Program-made: the position numbers and the translations under genes | DNA from: Scandinavium vulneris_A | GTDB lineage: Bacteria > Pseudomonadota > Gammaproteobacteria > Enterobacterales > Enterobacteriaceae | Assembly: GCA_046518185.1 (NCBI GenBank) | Contig: JBKGRZ010000008.1 | Location: 67,352-131,351, forward strand | Direction: 5' to 3' | Length of the DNA: 64,000 bases | Notes under the pieces: model-generated | Databases searched by the model: none | Told to the model about the DNA's origin: nothing | Seen by the model: the letters and a program-made list of their open reading frames with translations, nothing else | In this document: positions 33,460 to 42,131 of the stretch, one piece after another | Layout of the letters: each line of letters opens with the position of its first letter | Position numbering within the stretch: the first letter of the stretch is position 1

Positions 33460-34650
33460 ATGAAAATCAAAACTGGCGCTCGCATCCTCGCGCTGTCTGC
33501 ACTGACCACGATGATGTTTTCCGCCTCTGCCTTCGCGAAGATTGAAGAAGGCAAGCTGGTTATCTGGATCAACGGCGATAAAGGCTATAACGGCCTTGCT
33601 GAAGTCGGTAAGAAATTCGAGAAAGACACCGGCATCAAAGTGACCATTGAGCACCCGGATAAACTGGAAGAGAAATACCCGCAGGTTGCCGCTACTGGTG
33701 ATGGCCCGGACATTATCTTCTGGGCGCACGACCGTTTTGGTGGCTACGCGCAGTCCGGCCTGCTGGCTGAAGTGACCCCAGACAAAGCGTTCCAGGACAA
33801 ACTGTATCCGTTCACCTGGGATGCTGTACGCTACAACGGCAAGCTTATCGCCTACCCAATCGCGGTCGAAGCGCTGTCGCTCATCTATAACAAAGACCTG
33901 ATGCCGAACCCACCGAAAACCTGGGAAGAGATCCCAGCGCTGGATAAAGCGCTGAAGGCGAAGGGTAAATCCGCGCTGATGTTCAACCTGCAAGAACCGT
34001 ACTTCACCTGGCCGCTGATTGCTGCCGACGGCGGGTATGCCTTCAAGTTTGAAAACGGTAAATACGACGTGAAAGATGTCGGCGTAGACAATGCAGGGGC
34101 AAAAGCGGGCCTGACCTTCCTGGTTGACCTTATCAAGAACAAACACATGAACGCGGATACCGATTACTCCATCGCGGAAGCGGCGTTCAACAAGGGCGAA
34201 ACCGCGATGACCATCAACGGTCCGTGGGCGTGGTCCAACATCGACAAGAGCAAAATCAACTACGGCGTAACGCTGCTGCCAACCTTCAAAAGCAAAGCGT
34301 CTAAACCGTTTGTGGGCGTGCTGAGTGCGGGTATCAACGCTGCTAGCCCGAACAAAGAGCTGGCAAAAGAGTTCCTCGAAAACTACCTGCTGACCAACGA
34401 CGGTCTGGCGGATGTGAACAAGGACAAACCGCTGGGTGCCGTGGCGCTGAAATCTTACCAGGAACAGCTGGAAAAAGATCCGCGTATCGCCGCCACCATG
34501 GCCAACGCCCAGAAAGGTGAAATTATGCCTAACATCCCGCAGATGGCCGCCTTCTGGTACGCCACCCGCACCGCGGTCATCAACGCCGCCAGCGGACGTC
34601 AGAGCGTGGATGCTGCGCTGAAAGATGCTCAGGGTCGTATCACTAAGTAA
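33460..34650 (+). CDS. malE: Maltose/maltodextrin-binding protein MalE
   Basis: 396 aa, the E. coli length. The signal peptide is MKIKTGARILALSALTTMMF, with cleavage at AFA-KIEEGK. Mature features KLVIWINGDKGYNGLAEVGK and FWAHDRFGGYAQSGLLAEV match the two-lobed binding protein, and Trp residues line the sugar site. It delivers maltodextrins to MalFGK2 in the periplasm. A REP/BIME element lies between it and malF, which fits the known higher level of MalE. Confidence 0.99.
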   Translation: MKIKTGARILALSALTTMMFSASAFAKIEEGKLVIWINGDKGYNGLAEVGKKFEKDTGIKVTIEHPDKLEEKYPQVAATGDGPDIIFWAHDRFGGYAQSGLLAEVTPDKAFQDKLYPFTWDAVRYNGKLIAYPIAVEALSLIYNKDLMPNPPKTWEEIPALDKALKAKGKSALMFNLQEPYFTWPLIAADGGYAFKFENGKYDVKDVGVDNAGAKAGLTFLVDLIKNKHMNADTDYSIAEAAFNKGETAMTINGPWAWSNIDKSKINYGVTLLPTFKSKASKPFVGVLSAGINAASPNKELAKEFLENYLLTNDGLADVNKDKPLGAVALKSYQEQLEKDPRIAATMANAQKGEIMPNIPQMAAFWYATRTAVINAASGRQSVDAALKDAQGRITK

Positions 34651-34667
34651 GTCATAAGGCACGAAAT

Positions 34668-34740
34668 GTAGGCCTGATAAGCGAAGCGTCATCAGGCGCT
34701 GTTGCCGGGTGGCGACGCAAAGCGTCTTATCCGGCCTACA
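34668..34740. repeat. REP/BIME element between malE and malF
   Basis: Two REP-type palindromes: GCCTGATAAGCG…CATCAGGC at 34672-34697 and GCCGGGTGGCG…ATCCGGC at 34704-34735, framed by TGTAGGCC and GGCCTACA. REP elements at this place are known in E. coli, where they protect the malE mRNA 3' end and help MalE outnumber MalF. Confidence 0.9.
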
Positions 34741-34770
34741 CGTTTTCACAGCTGTAGAGGAAATTACCCC

Positions 34771-36315
34771 ATGGATGTCGTTAAAAAGAGTCACTGGTGG
34801 CAAAGCGAAACGCTGAAGTGGTCCGTGGTCGGGCTACTGGGCCTGCTGGTGGGTTACCTTGTTGTTTTAATGTACGCCCAGGGGGAATACCTGTTCGCCA
34901 TCATGACGCTGATTTTAAGCTCTGCTGGCCTGTATATCTTCGCCAACCGCAAAGCCTATGCGTGGCGCTATGTCTATCCTGGTATGGCCGGGATGGGCCT
35001 GTTCGTGCTGTTCCCGCTGGTGTGTACCATCGCCATCGCCTTCACCAACTACAGCAGCACCAACCAGCTGACGCAGGAGCGTGCGCAGCAGGTCTTAATG
35101 GACCGCTCTTATCAGGCGGGCAAAACCTATAACTTCGGCTTATACCCGGCGGGCAGTGAGTGGAAACTGGCGCTGACCGACGGCGAGAGCGGTAAAAATT
35201 ATGTCTCCGACGCCTTTAAATTTGGCGGCGAGCAAAAGATTACGCTGAAAGAAGTCGACGCGCTGCCGGAAGGCGAACGCGGCAACCTGCGGGTGATCAC
35301 CCAGAATCGCCAGGCGCTGACCCAACTGACCGCTATTCTGCCGGATGACAGCAAAGTCATCATGAGCTCCCTGCGCCAGTTCTCCGGTACCCGCCCGCTG
35401 TATACCGAGGGCGAAAAAGCTGAGCTGACCAACAATCAGAGCGGCGTGAAATACCGCCCGAATAATCAGATAGGTTTTTATCAGTCGGTCAACGCCGACG
35501 GCAACTGGGGCGATGAGAAACTCAGCCCGGGTTATACCGTTAGCATCGGCTGGGACAACTTCACCCGGGTATTCACTGACGAAGGCATTCAGAAACCGTT
35601 CTTCGCCATCTTCGTCTGGACGGTGGTGTTCTCGGTGCTGACCGTGCTGTTGACCGTCGCCGTAGGTATGGTGCTGGCATGCGTGGTGCAGTGGGAATCG
35701 CTGAAAGGCAAAGCCATTTACCGCGTGCTGTTAATCCTGCCGTATGCCGTACCGTCGTTCATCTCAATCCTCATTTTCAAAGGGCTGTTCAACCAGAGCT
35801 TTGGTGAAATCAACATGATGCTGAGCGCGCTGTTTGGCATCAAACCGGCGTGGTTTAGCGACCCGACCACTGCCCGCTCGATGATCATCATCGTCAACAC
35901 CTGGCTCGGCTATCCGTACATGATGATCCTGTGCATGGGGCTGCTGAAGGCGATTCCGGAAGACCTGTACGAAGCCTCGGCGATGGACGGCGCAGGCCCG
36001 TTCCAGAACTTCTTTAAGATTACGCTGCCGCTGCTGATCAAGCCGCTGACGCCGCTGATGATTGCCAGCTTCGCCTTTAACTTTAACAACTTTGTGCTTA
36101 TCCAGCTGCTGACTAACGGGGGCCCGGACCGTCTCGGCACTACTACCCCGGCGGGTTATACCGACCTGCTGGTGAGCTACACCTACCGTATTGCCTTTGA
36201 AGGCGGCGGCGGTCAGGACTTCGGCCTGGCGGCGGCGATTGCGACGCTGATCTTCCTGCTGGTAGGGGCGCTGGCGATTATTAACCTCAAAGCCACGCGC
36301 ATGAAATTCGATTAA
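34771..36315 (+). CDS. malF: Maltose ABC transporter permease MalF
   Basis: 514 aa from ATG 34771 (MDVVKKSHWWQSETLKW), exactly the E. coli length; earlier in-frame codons lie in the REP element. Eight membrane helices are expected, with the large periplasmic P2 loop (about residues 95-275) that contacts MalE. The EAA loop EASAMDGAGPFQNFFKITLP contacts MalK. It forms the channel with MalG. Confidence 0.98.
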   Translation: MDVVKKSHWWQSETLKWSVVGLLGLLVGYLVVLMYAQGEYLFAIMTLILSSAGLYIFANRKAYAWRYVYPGMAGMGLFVLFPLVCTIAIAFTNYSSTNQLTQERAQQVLMDRSYQAGKTYNFGLYPAGSEWKLALTDGESGKNYVSDAFKFGGEQKITLKEVDALPEGERGNLRVITQNRQALTQLTAILPDDSKVIMSSLRQFSGTRPLYTEGEKAELTNNQSGVKYRPNNQIGFYQSVNADGNWGDEKLSPGYTVSIGWDNFTRVFTDEGIQKPFFAIFVWTVVFSVLTVLLTVAVGMVLACVVQWESLKGKAIYRVLLILPYAVPSFISILIFKGLFNQSFGEINMMLSALFGIKPAWFSDPTTARSMIIIVNTWLGYPYMMILCMGLLKAIPEDLYEASAMDGAGPFQNFFKITLPLLIKPLTPLMIASFAFNFNNFVLIQLLTNGGPDRLGTTTPAGYTDLLVSYTYRIAFEGGGGQDFGLAAAIATLIFLLVGALAIINLKATRMKFD

Positions 36316-36329
36316 GGGAGCTATCGACA

Positions 36330-37220
36330 ATGGCAATGGTTCAACCGAAATCTCAAAAGCTGCGTCTGTTCATCACGCATCTGTTACTGCTGATGTTTAT
36401 CGCCGCGATCATGTTCCCGCTGCTGATGGTTATCGCTATCTCGCTGCGTGAAGGTAACTTTGCAACCGGCAGCCTCATCCCGGATCAAATCTCCTGGGAG
36501 CACTGGAAGCTGGCGCTGGGCTTTAGCGTCGAACACGCCGATGGCCGGGTCACGCCGCCGCCGTTCCCGGTGCTGCTGTGGCTGTGGAACTCAATCAAAA
36601 TTGCGGGGATCACCGCGGTGGGTATCGTGGCGCTGTCCACCACCTGCGCCTACGCTTTCGCCCGCATGAAGTTCCCGGGCAAGGCCACCCTGCTGAAAAG
36701 TATGCTCATTTTCCAGATGTTCCCGGCGGTGCTGTCACTGGTCGCGCTGTATGCGTTGTTTGACCGCCTCGGACAGTACATTCCGTTCATCGGCCTGAAT
36801 ACTCACGGCGGGGTCATCTTCGCCTATATGGGGGGGATCGCCCTGCACGTCTGGACGATTAAAGGCTATTTCGAAACCATCGACGGCTCGCTGGAAGAAG
36901 CCGCCGCGCTGGACGGCGCTACGCCGTGGCAGGCTTTCCGCCTGGTGCTGCTGCCGCTGTCGGTGCCGATTTTGGCGGTGGTCTTTATTCTGTCGTTCAT
37001 CGCCGCCATCACCGAAGTGCCGGTCGCCTCGTTGCTGCTTCGCGACGTGAACAGCTACACCCTGGCCGTCGGGATGCAGCAATACCTCAACCCGCAAAAC
37101 TACCTGTGGGGCGACTTTGCCGCTGCGGCTGTGCTCTCCGCCATTCCGATAACCCTGGTGTTCCTGCTGGCCCAGCGCTGGCTGGTTAACGGCCTGACCG
37201 CCGGCGGGGTGAAAGGGTAA
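36330..37220 (+). CDS. malG: Maltose ABC transporter permease MalG
   Basis: 296 aa, E. coli length, six membrane helices. The EAA motif is EEAAALDGATPWQAFRLVLL, which docks to MalK; the periplasmic loop after the first helix contacts MalE. It lies 14 bp after malF with AAGGGAG upstream of the ATG. It is the last gene of malEFG, followed by an 11-bp tandem repeat and a terminator. Confidence 0.98.
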   Translation: MAMVQPKSQKLRLFITHLLLLMFIAAIMFPLLMVIAISLREGNFATGSLIPDQISWEHWKLALGFSVEHADGRVTPPPFPVLLWLWNSIKIAGITAVGIVALSTTCAYAFARMKFPGKATLLKSMLIFQMFPAVLSLVALYALFDRLGQYIPFIGLNTHGGVIFAYMGGIALHVWTIKGYFETIDGSLEEAAALDGATPWQAFRLVLLPLSVPILAVVFILSFIAAITEVPVASLLLRDVNSYTLAVGMQQYLNPQNYLWGDFAAAAVLSAIPITLVFLLAQRWLVNGLTAGGVKG

Positions 37221-37233
37221 GTTTCATTGTTCT

Positions 37234-37266
37234 ATGCCACTGTAATGCCACTGTAATGCCGCTGTA
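37234..37266. repeat. Three tandem 11-bp repeats after malG
   Basis: ATGCCACTGTA occurs three times in direct tandem, the third copy with one A-to-G change, starting 13 bp past the malG stop. An 11-bp period matches one DNA helical turn. It does not resemble a known site here; a recent slippage expansion is the simplest explanation. Confidence 0.8.
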
Positions 37267-37297
37267 ATCGTTATCCCTCATACTTGTGACTGTTGTT

Positions 37298-37324
37298 TGG
37301 CGCTCCCTGGAGCGCCATTTTTTT
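37298..37324 (+). terminator. malEFG terminator
   Basis: TGGCGCTCC-CT-GGAGCGCCA followed by seven T on the plus strand. The T-run overlaps the psiE stop codon of the opposite strand. Confidence 0.9.
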
Positions 37325-37733
37325 ACTCACGTTTTAGGCGCTTCGAGTTACACAACCACAAAGTGACCACCAGCAACAGGATCGCCGCAGAGTAGATCAG
37401 CACATCAAGCGGGGACTTATGATCGACGATGATCAGCCGCACGATGGCGGTGATCCCGATATAGACGAAGTAACGCAGCGGGAAATGAAAACCGGACTGG
37501 AAGTACTTCACGATCAAAGCGATAAATTCAAAATAGAGAAAATAGACCACCAGCCCTTCTACCAGCGCGTACTTGCTGGTTTGTTCAGGGGCGAACAGCA
37601 CATCCGCCAGGTGGAGCGTTTCTTTGCCGAGGAATACGACTAATATCAGGCCAAGACTGAGCAAACCCAGATTCAACACGGTCTGCAAAACGGTGGAGAT
37701 AAACTCTACGCGTGGACGAATAAGCGGCGTCAT
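37323..37733 (-). CDS. psiE: Phosphate-starvation-inducible protein PsiE
   Basis: 136 aa from ATG 37733, exactly the E. coli length, with GGAAGGAGATACAG upstream. Four membrane segments; conserved stretch LVEGLVVYFLYFEFIALIVK and a basic end NSKRLKRE. In E. coli it is induced by phosphate starvation and repressed by cAMP-CRP; the molecular role is unknown. It is convergent with malG. XylE, which I recall between malG and yjbH in E. coli, is absent. Confidence 0.95.
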   Translation of the reverse strand: MTPLIRPRVEFISTVLQTVLNLGLLSLGLILVVFLGKETLHLADVLFAPEQTSKYALVEGLVVYFLYFEFIALIVKYFQSGFHFPLRYFVYIGITAIVRLIIVDHKSPLDVLIYSAAILLLVVTLWLCNSKRLKRE

Positions 37734-37825
37734 TCTGTATCTCCTTCCCAAGGACGAGATCCCTGTATAACGTAAAAATGTGACGCAGATCTACATTTTT
37801 TGTTTATGTTTTATGCAATGCAGTC

Positions 37826-37847
37826 CCCTCTCCCCGAAAGGAGAGGG
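37826..37847. repeat. CCCTCTCC/GGAGAGGG palindrome downstream of yjbH
   Basis: Perfect 8-bp stem with CCGAAA loop, 18 bp past the yjbH stop, followed by GTTGTGGCGAGGG on the plus strand. This resembles a palindromic repeat common in enterobacterial intergenic regions and may act as a 3' hairpin for yjbH. Confidence 0.6.
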
Positions 37848-37864
37848 TTGTGGCGAGGGAAAAC

Positions 37865-39961
37865 TTAGCGGAAGTTCTGACTGCGATCGCTGGTCATGTC
37901 GTACAGCTGGAACTTACGACCCAGCTGCTGACCGCCGTCACGCGTCAGCGGCGTCCAGCCAACCGCTGCCCGGCTGCGGGTCGGGCCAGACGAGAACAGG
38001 TCCAGCGGGACAGAAACATACACCCCTTTGGTGAAATCGCCTTCGCCGTATTCATCTGCCGACACGTTGGTGATGGTCGCGTAGGCCCCGACAACCACGC
38101 CGCTGTCGAAGTGTTTCGACACTTCCAGCGTGCCGCCTTTATCACCCGCCAGATACTGCCCAACGCTGGCTTTAATCAGCACGTCCTGGGCAAACGGCGG
38201 GGTCCAGTAGGCGGCCAGGTTACCCACTTTGGCGCTGTAATCAGTGAACTTCATCATGTTCAGCGAGCTGGTCCAGTCGCGCTGTTTCACGTAGTTGGCA
38301 TCCACCCCGAACGCCCAGTTGCTGTCGACCGGACGCCACAGCACTTCGGCCCCCACGCCGCCGTACATGGTTTCCAGATAGCCGCCGTATACCTGACCAT
38401 AGAAATCATTGCCCAGATATTGCAGATAGTTGGCCTGCAGGTTGTTCACGTAGACGTCGTTCTCGACGTATTCACGCACGTGGGTACGCACGCGCGGCAG
38501 CGTCGAATCGGTCGGCGGATTGGTGTAGTTGAACTTGTCGTAGTTGTTGGCGATATTGCCAAACAGGCTGCCGGTGGTCAGCAGGTGGTCGGTCACCCAC
38601 CAGTCGGCGGTCGCCATGACCCCCAGCTGGTACATGTAGAAACTTTCCGGGCCGCCGATTGACTGACTCAGCACCGGATCGATATGGAAATCAAAGCTCG
38701 ATTTGTCGATGTACCAACCCTGCTCGGTTTTATCCGGCACGATCGGCGTTTCGCGTTTCTGCACCAGCTGCGTTTCATGGCCCAGCGGCTCGCCTTCCAG
38801 ATGACGCTTCAGGCTGGCAACGTTAGTTTCGGTAGTTACCTGCGGCATGTTGAGACGATTTTCGGTGACCCGGATAGTGCTGATGCCGTCCGGCAAATCA
38901 TTCATGATGATGCGGTTCGCTCGCTCGATACCTTCCCGCGAATCACGGTATTTCACCTGCTCGCCGGTCACGTATAGGGTGTCGCCTTTGACCTGAATTT
39001 TCGGATCCGCAAAACCGGCGTTGTATTTCAGCAACGTCAGCTGATTAGCCACCACCGAATGTTGCAGGATAGCATCCTGCGGCTGCGGCCGATATTTTGG
39101 CCGCGAATTGTCGTTATACGACGGGCGTAAATCGTTAAAGTTAGTGCGCACGGTCACGCCGAACATGAAGGTGTTGCCGCGCTCGTAGCTCAGGTTAACG
39201 TCGGCCCAATCCGTTACGCGATAAATCGCCCCGACGTTAAACTTGCTTTTCTGGTCGAGCTTTCCGGCAAAGTCCTGGCTGTAATCATTCCCTTCATATT
39301 CCAACTTCAGGCGCAGTGGCTGCCACGGCGTCTGGTATTCCACCCCGCCAAACAGCGAGGCCGGGCCGTGGAACATCTGACTGCTGTCCACCGAACCCGC
39401 CTGGCGATAGCTGTTATCGCGAGAACAATACTTGTCGCTGTAGCTACACAGCGGGTTCTTAACGTTGCCGCTGGTGCCAAGATAACCCCAGCCCAGTCCG
39501 AGACTGAAATCAAACGGCCCCCAGGCCTTGCTCGCCACCAGATATTCGGCGTCAAACAGCCCGGTCCCGCCGATATCACGCGCGCCCACCGAGACCTGCG
39601 GCAGCCAGTAACTCTCTTCCCACAGGCGTAATTTCAGGTCGAACGCTTTGTCTTTGTAGGTCTGATCCCCGGAGAAGGATTCCACGCTGCTGTACGACTT
39701 GGTGCGCACGTCGGTGTAGCGCAGGGTCGTTTCCAGCCACGGGAACAGCTGCACCGAGGCAGAGTAATAGCGGTACTGGTCGTTATCGCGATAGTTGAGA
39801 CTCAACTCACCTTCACGCGCCATGCGGGCGGTTGGGGTTTGCAGCAGGCCCACGCCACCAAAATCAGCCTGCGACGGCCCAATCGGCGCCGGGTAGGTTT
39901 CCGCATGGCAGGCCGCGCTGACACCCAGCGCCAGCAGGCTGTAAAGAAATCTGTTTTTCAT
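37865..39961 (-). CDS. yjbH: YjbH, outer-membrane exopolysaccharide protein
   Basis: 698 aa from ATG 39961, the E. coli length. The signal peptide is MKNRFLYSLLALGVSAACHA. The body has many short amphipathic beta-strands, with GGVGLLQTPTARMAREGELS near the start, as in WbfB/GfcD-type lipoprotein barrels. It is the last gene of yjbEFGH and probably forms an export pore for a polysaccharide, by analogy with group 4 capsule genes. The start overlaps the yjbG stop by one base (TAATG). Confidence 0.95.
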   Translation of the reverse strand: MKNRFLYSLLALGVSAACHAETYPAPIGPSQADFGGVGLLQTPTARMAREGELSLNYRDNDQYRYYSASVQLFPWLETTLRYTDVRTKSYSSVESFSGDQTYKDKAFDLKLRLWEESYWLPQVSVGARDIGGTGLFDAEYLVASKAWGPFDFSLGLGWGYLGTSGNVKNPLCSYSDKYCSRDNSYRQAGSVDSSQMFHGPASLFGGVEYQTPWQPLRLKLEYEGNDYSQDFAGKLDQKSKFNVGAIYRVTDWADVNLSYERGNTFMFGVTVRTNFNDLRPSYNDNSRPKYRPQPQDAILQHSVVANQLTLLKYNAGFADPKIQVKGDTLYVTGEQVKYRDSREGIERANRIIMNDLPDGISTIRVTENRLNMPQVTTETNVASLKRHLEGEPLGHETQLVQKRETPIVPDKTEQGWYIDKSSFDFHIDPVLSQSIGGPESFYMYQLGVMATADWWVTDHLLTTGSLFGNIANNYDKFNYTNPPTDSTLPRVRTHVREYVENDVYVNNLQANYLQYLGNDFYGQVYGGYLETMYGGVGAEVLWRPVDSNWAFGVDANYVKQRDWTSSLNMMKFTDYSAKVGNLAAYWTPPFAQDVLIKASVGQYLAGDKGGTLEVSKHFDSGVVVGAYATITNVSADEYGEGDFTKGVYVSVPLDLFSSGPTRSRAAVGWTPLTRDGGQQLGRKFQLYDMTSDRSQNFR

Positions 39962-40698
39962 TATTCCGGGATCCGCTGTGCAAGGGCGCGAAGAAGGGCG
40001 GCGTTCAGATCGGCATATTTCTTCGTCCAAAGTGAGTCGGCGAAACCGACAAAAATGATGCTGCCGGGCATGGGTTCGAGATGACGCTTATTCCAGTAGG
40101 CAACCGGGGCTTTTTCTGTGCGTCCATCGGGATAGATAATCCAGGCATCGCTGCGGTCGGCCCCGCTAAGCAGGCTCATTTCGTCCAGGTAATCGGCGAC
40201 CGGTTTACCCGGCGTGAACGCCATGCTGCCCGGACGGCTGACGAGGCCGAAAATGCTTACCGTCGACGGTGGCTTGCCGACCCACAGGCTGTAGTGTCCT
40301 TCCAGCGGCGGGTTCGCGCGACGCCCCAGACGCACACGGTCCGGGTCGAGGCTGACAAACTGCCGCCCGGTGACGTTCAGCGCCTGCAGCTGTTGGTGGA
40401 CGGTGTTAATCGCCGCCGAGTCGTCACCGTCTTCCTCTGCCGCCAGGGCGGCAAGCTGCGCCAGTAATTCTGTTTTCTGCTGCTGGGCCACGGCGGTCGC
40501 CTGTTTTTCAGCAATCACGGCCCCTGGCCACCAGCTGTTTTCCAGCCGTGGCTGCCCGACTAAATCCGCCAGATGAGCGGCATCAGTCAGGGTTTTCGGT
40601 TGTGTTGCGCCATTGATATAAACATCAACGGTGCCTGCGGCCAGTGCCAGCGGGGAGATAAGCAACGCCATCAGGGCGGCAAGGGTGCGTATGGTCAT
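39961..40698 (-). CDS. yjbG: YjbG, periplasmic exopolysaccharide protein
   Basis: 245 aa from ATG 40698, E. coli length. Signal peptide MTIRTLAALMALLISPLALA ends before AGTVDVYING. It has a GfcC-like region (SIFGLVSRPGSMAFTPGKPV) with ubiquitin-like and SLBB-type features. ATGA overlap with yjbF and TAATG overlap with yjbH show tight coupling. It acts in polysaccharide production or export in the periplasm. Confidence 0.93.
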   Translation of the reverse strand: MTIRTLAALMALLISPLALAAGTVDVYINGATQPKTLTDAAHLADLVGQPRLENSWWPGAVIAEKQATAVAQQQKTELLAQLAALAAEEDGDDSAAINTVHQQLQALNVTGRQFVSLDPDRVRLGRRANPPLEGHYSLWVGKPPSTVSIFGLVSRPGSMAFTPGKPVADYLDEMSLLSGADRSDAWIIYPDGRTEKAPVAYWNKRHLEPMPGSIIFVGFADSLWTKKYADLNAALLRALAQRIPE

Positions 40699-41333
40699 TG
40701 CTTCGCCGCCTTGATCAGAATGGTTTTCACCGGGAAGAAATTCGCCCCGAGATACTGCTCGGATTGACGAATCTGCCCATCGCTGTCGACCCAAAAACGG
40801 TTCTGCCAACTCGCCTGATCGGTACTGGCATCCTCCACCAGCACGCGAACGGCGGTGGAATCACCGGCCAGCGTCAGCGTGTCGCTGCCTTCCCAGTGGA
40901 ACTGCGAGCGAGCGGTGGCATAGCGCACCTGTTTGTGTTCCGTCCAGCCGATTGTCCGGGTCCAGCTTGCGCCATCGACAATCTGATTGGGCTTCACCAG
41001 CGGATCGGCATCGAGATTGCTGACGCTGAGCAGGTTGTCACCGCCGAGCAAGGTTTTCACGATGCGCCCGTGCTGGGTGACGACCGTCGCCTGATCCTGG
41101 GTGACCCATTTCTGTTGGCCGTTTTCGGCAAAGGCGAGAACCACAAACAGCTGCGGACCGTTATTGAGCTGCATGTATTGACTGGCGTAGGGCATGTTCT
41201 GGATATCATCGGCGGTCAGCTGCACGCCGGGGGTGCCGAACAGGCTGTGCCAAAACGATTTGCCCAGCCCTTCCGTGCTGGCGGAACAGGCCTGAAGCAG
41301 CAGGCAAAGAGTAACAATAATGGGTCGCTTCAC
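40695..41333 (-). CDS. yjbF: YjbF, outer-membrane lipoprotein of the exopolysaccharide operon
   Basis: 212 aa from a GTG start at 41333 (KRPIIVTLCLLLQACSAS), the E. coli length, with CGGAGAAGAG upstream. LLLQAC is a lipobox with the lipid-modified Cys about residue 16. The body matches GfcB-type lipoproteins. It overlaps yjbG by 4 bp. An ATG 30 bp upstream of the GTG is possible but would add a non-signal extension before the lipoprotein leader. Confidence 0.9.
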   Translation of the reverse strand: MKRPIIVTLCLLLQACSASTEGLGKSFWHSLFGTPGVQLTADDIQNMPYASQYMQLNNGPQLFVVLAFAENGQQKWVTQDQATVVTQHGRIVKTLLGGDNLLSVSNLDADPLVKPNQIVDGASWTRTIGWTEHKQVRYATARSQFHWEGSDTLTLAGDSTAVRVLVEDASTDQASWQNRFWVDSDGQIRQSEQYLGANFFPVKTILIKAAKQ

Positions 41334-41398
41334 GACTCTTCTCCGAGGGGGCAAAATAACCACACCGAAGTGTGGTTAGGGTTAATGACCCGTGAGAC

Positions 41399-41641
41399 TT
41401 AGCGGGTACTTGTGGTTGTCGTGGTCGTGGTTCCGGTATTGGAGCCATCACCACCACCGGTCGCCGCCAGTGCGACCCCCACGGCCGAACTTACGGCGCT
41501 GGCGCTGGTTGCGGCAGAACTGCCCGCAGACACAGACGTCGCTGCCGACCCTGCCGCTTCACCGGTTTCCACCGGAGCCGCAAAGGCAGACGTCGCCGCA
41601 AGCGCAGAAATGGCAAAAATGCCATAGAGAGCTTTTTTCAT
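41399..41641 (-). CDS. yjbE: YjbE, small secreted Ser/Thr/Ala/Gly-rich protein
   Basis: 80 aa, E. coli length. Signal peptide MKKALYGIFAISALAATSAF with cleavage near AFA-APVET. The mature part is a low-complexity Ser/Ala/Thr/Gly sequence ending in a Thr run, with GGGDGSNTG before it, like GfcA. It is the first gene of yjbEFGH, under Rcs control in E. coli. The mature role is not known. Confidence 0.93.
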   Translation of the reverse strand: MKKALYGIFAISALAATSAFAAPVETGEAAGSAATSVSAGSSAATSASAVSSAVGVALAATGGGDGSNTGTTTTTTTSTR

Positions 41642-42131
41642 TACTATTTCCCTTCATTGGTTGAATGAATGGAGATTCACCTGAGATATTCAGGCGTCAT
41701 CGAGTATACACAACTCAGGCAGCCGGATTACGGCGCAGGAAATAAGCAGGCGGGTTTTAGGACTATGGGAAGAAATCTTTATTCCAGTAACAATGAAAAT
41801 ATATAAAACCTTTAAAATCATTTAGATGTAAATTCCAATACCTCAAGAAAATCCTAAAAAATAAAATATGCTTTCGCGATCACAACCGTTTTTAGGATTA
41901 ACCTGAACACGACGGCAGGAATAGATATCGGTCATCTCCGCATTATTCCCTGCAGTTTTCGGGGGAAATTAATCTTTGTTCACGAACGGAATAACTATTA
42001 TGCGATCCCTCTAAGGCAATCCTCGGTGGTATTGCCACGCCCTACTTTGCGCTGTCCATCAGCGACAGGTTTTCCCCCACGCCCCTGCGTAAAGTGACCC
42101 CACTCCCTCGCACTTTTCCCAGGAACGTCTC
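41642..42131. promoter_or_regulatory. 490-bp divergent control region, yjbE and isomerase gene
   Basis: I see no gene here. The central part (about 41760-41880) is strongly A+T-rich. An 11-bp perfect inverted repeat, AATCCTAAAAA at 41850-41860 and TTTTTAGGATT at 41889-41899, spans 50 bp. A smaller hairpin GGCAAT/ATTGCC lies at 42015-42036. The region must hold the yjbEFGH promoter and a promoter for the isomerase gene. Confidence 0.6.
41893..41905 (+). promoter_or_regulatory. RcsB-box match upstream of yjbE
   Basis: TAGGATTAACCTG fits, at every position, the RcsB consensus KMRGAWTMWYCTG as I remember it. It lies about 250 bp upstream of yjbE, whose operon is known to be RcsB-regulated in E. 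coli. It overlaps the right arm of the 11-bp inverted repeat. Confidence 0.6.

Noticed and set aside
33439..34803. 454-aa open frame on the minus strand over malE/malF
   Set aside because: It lies antisense to malE, a certain gene, and its protein has no domain pattern; shadow of codon bias.
37850..38662. 270-aa open frame on the plus strand
   Set aside because: Antisense to yjbH; no ribosome binding site or domain.
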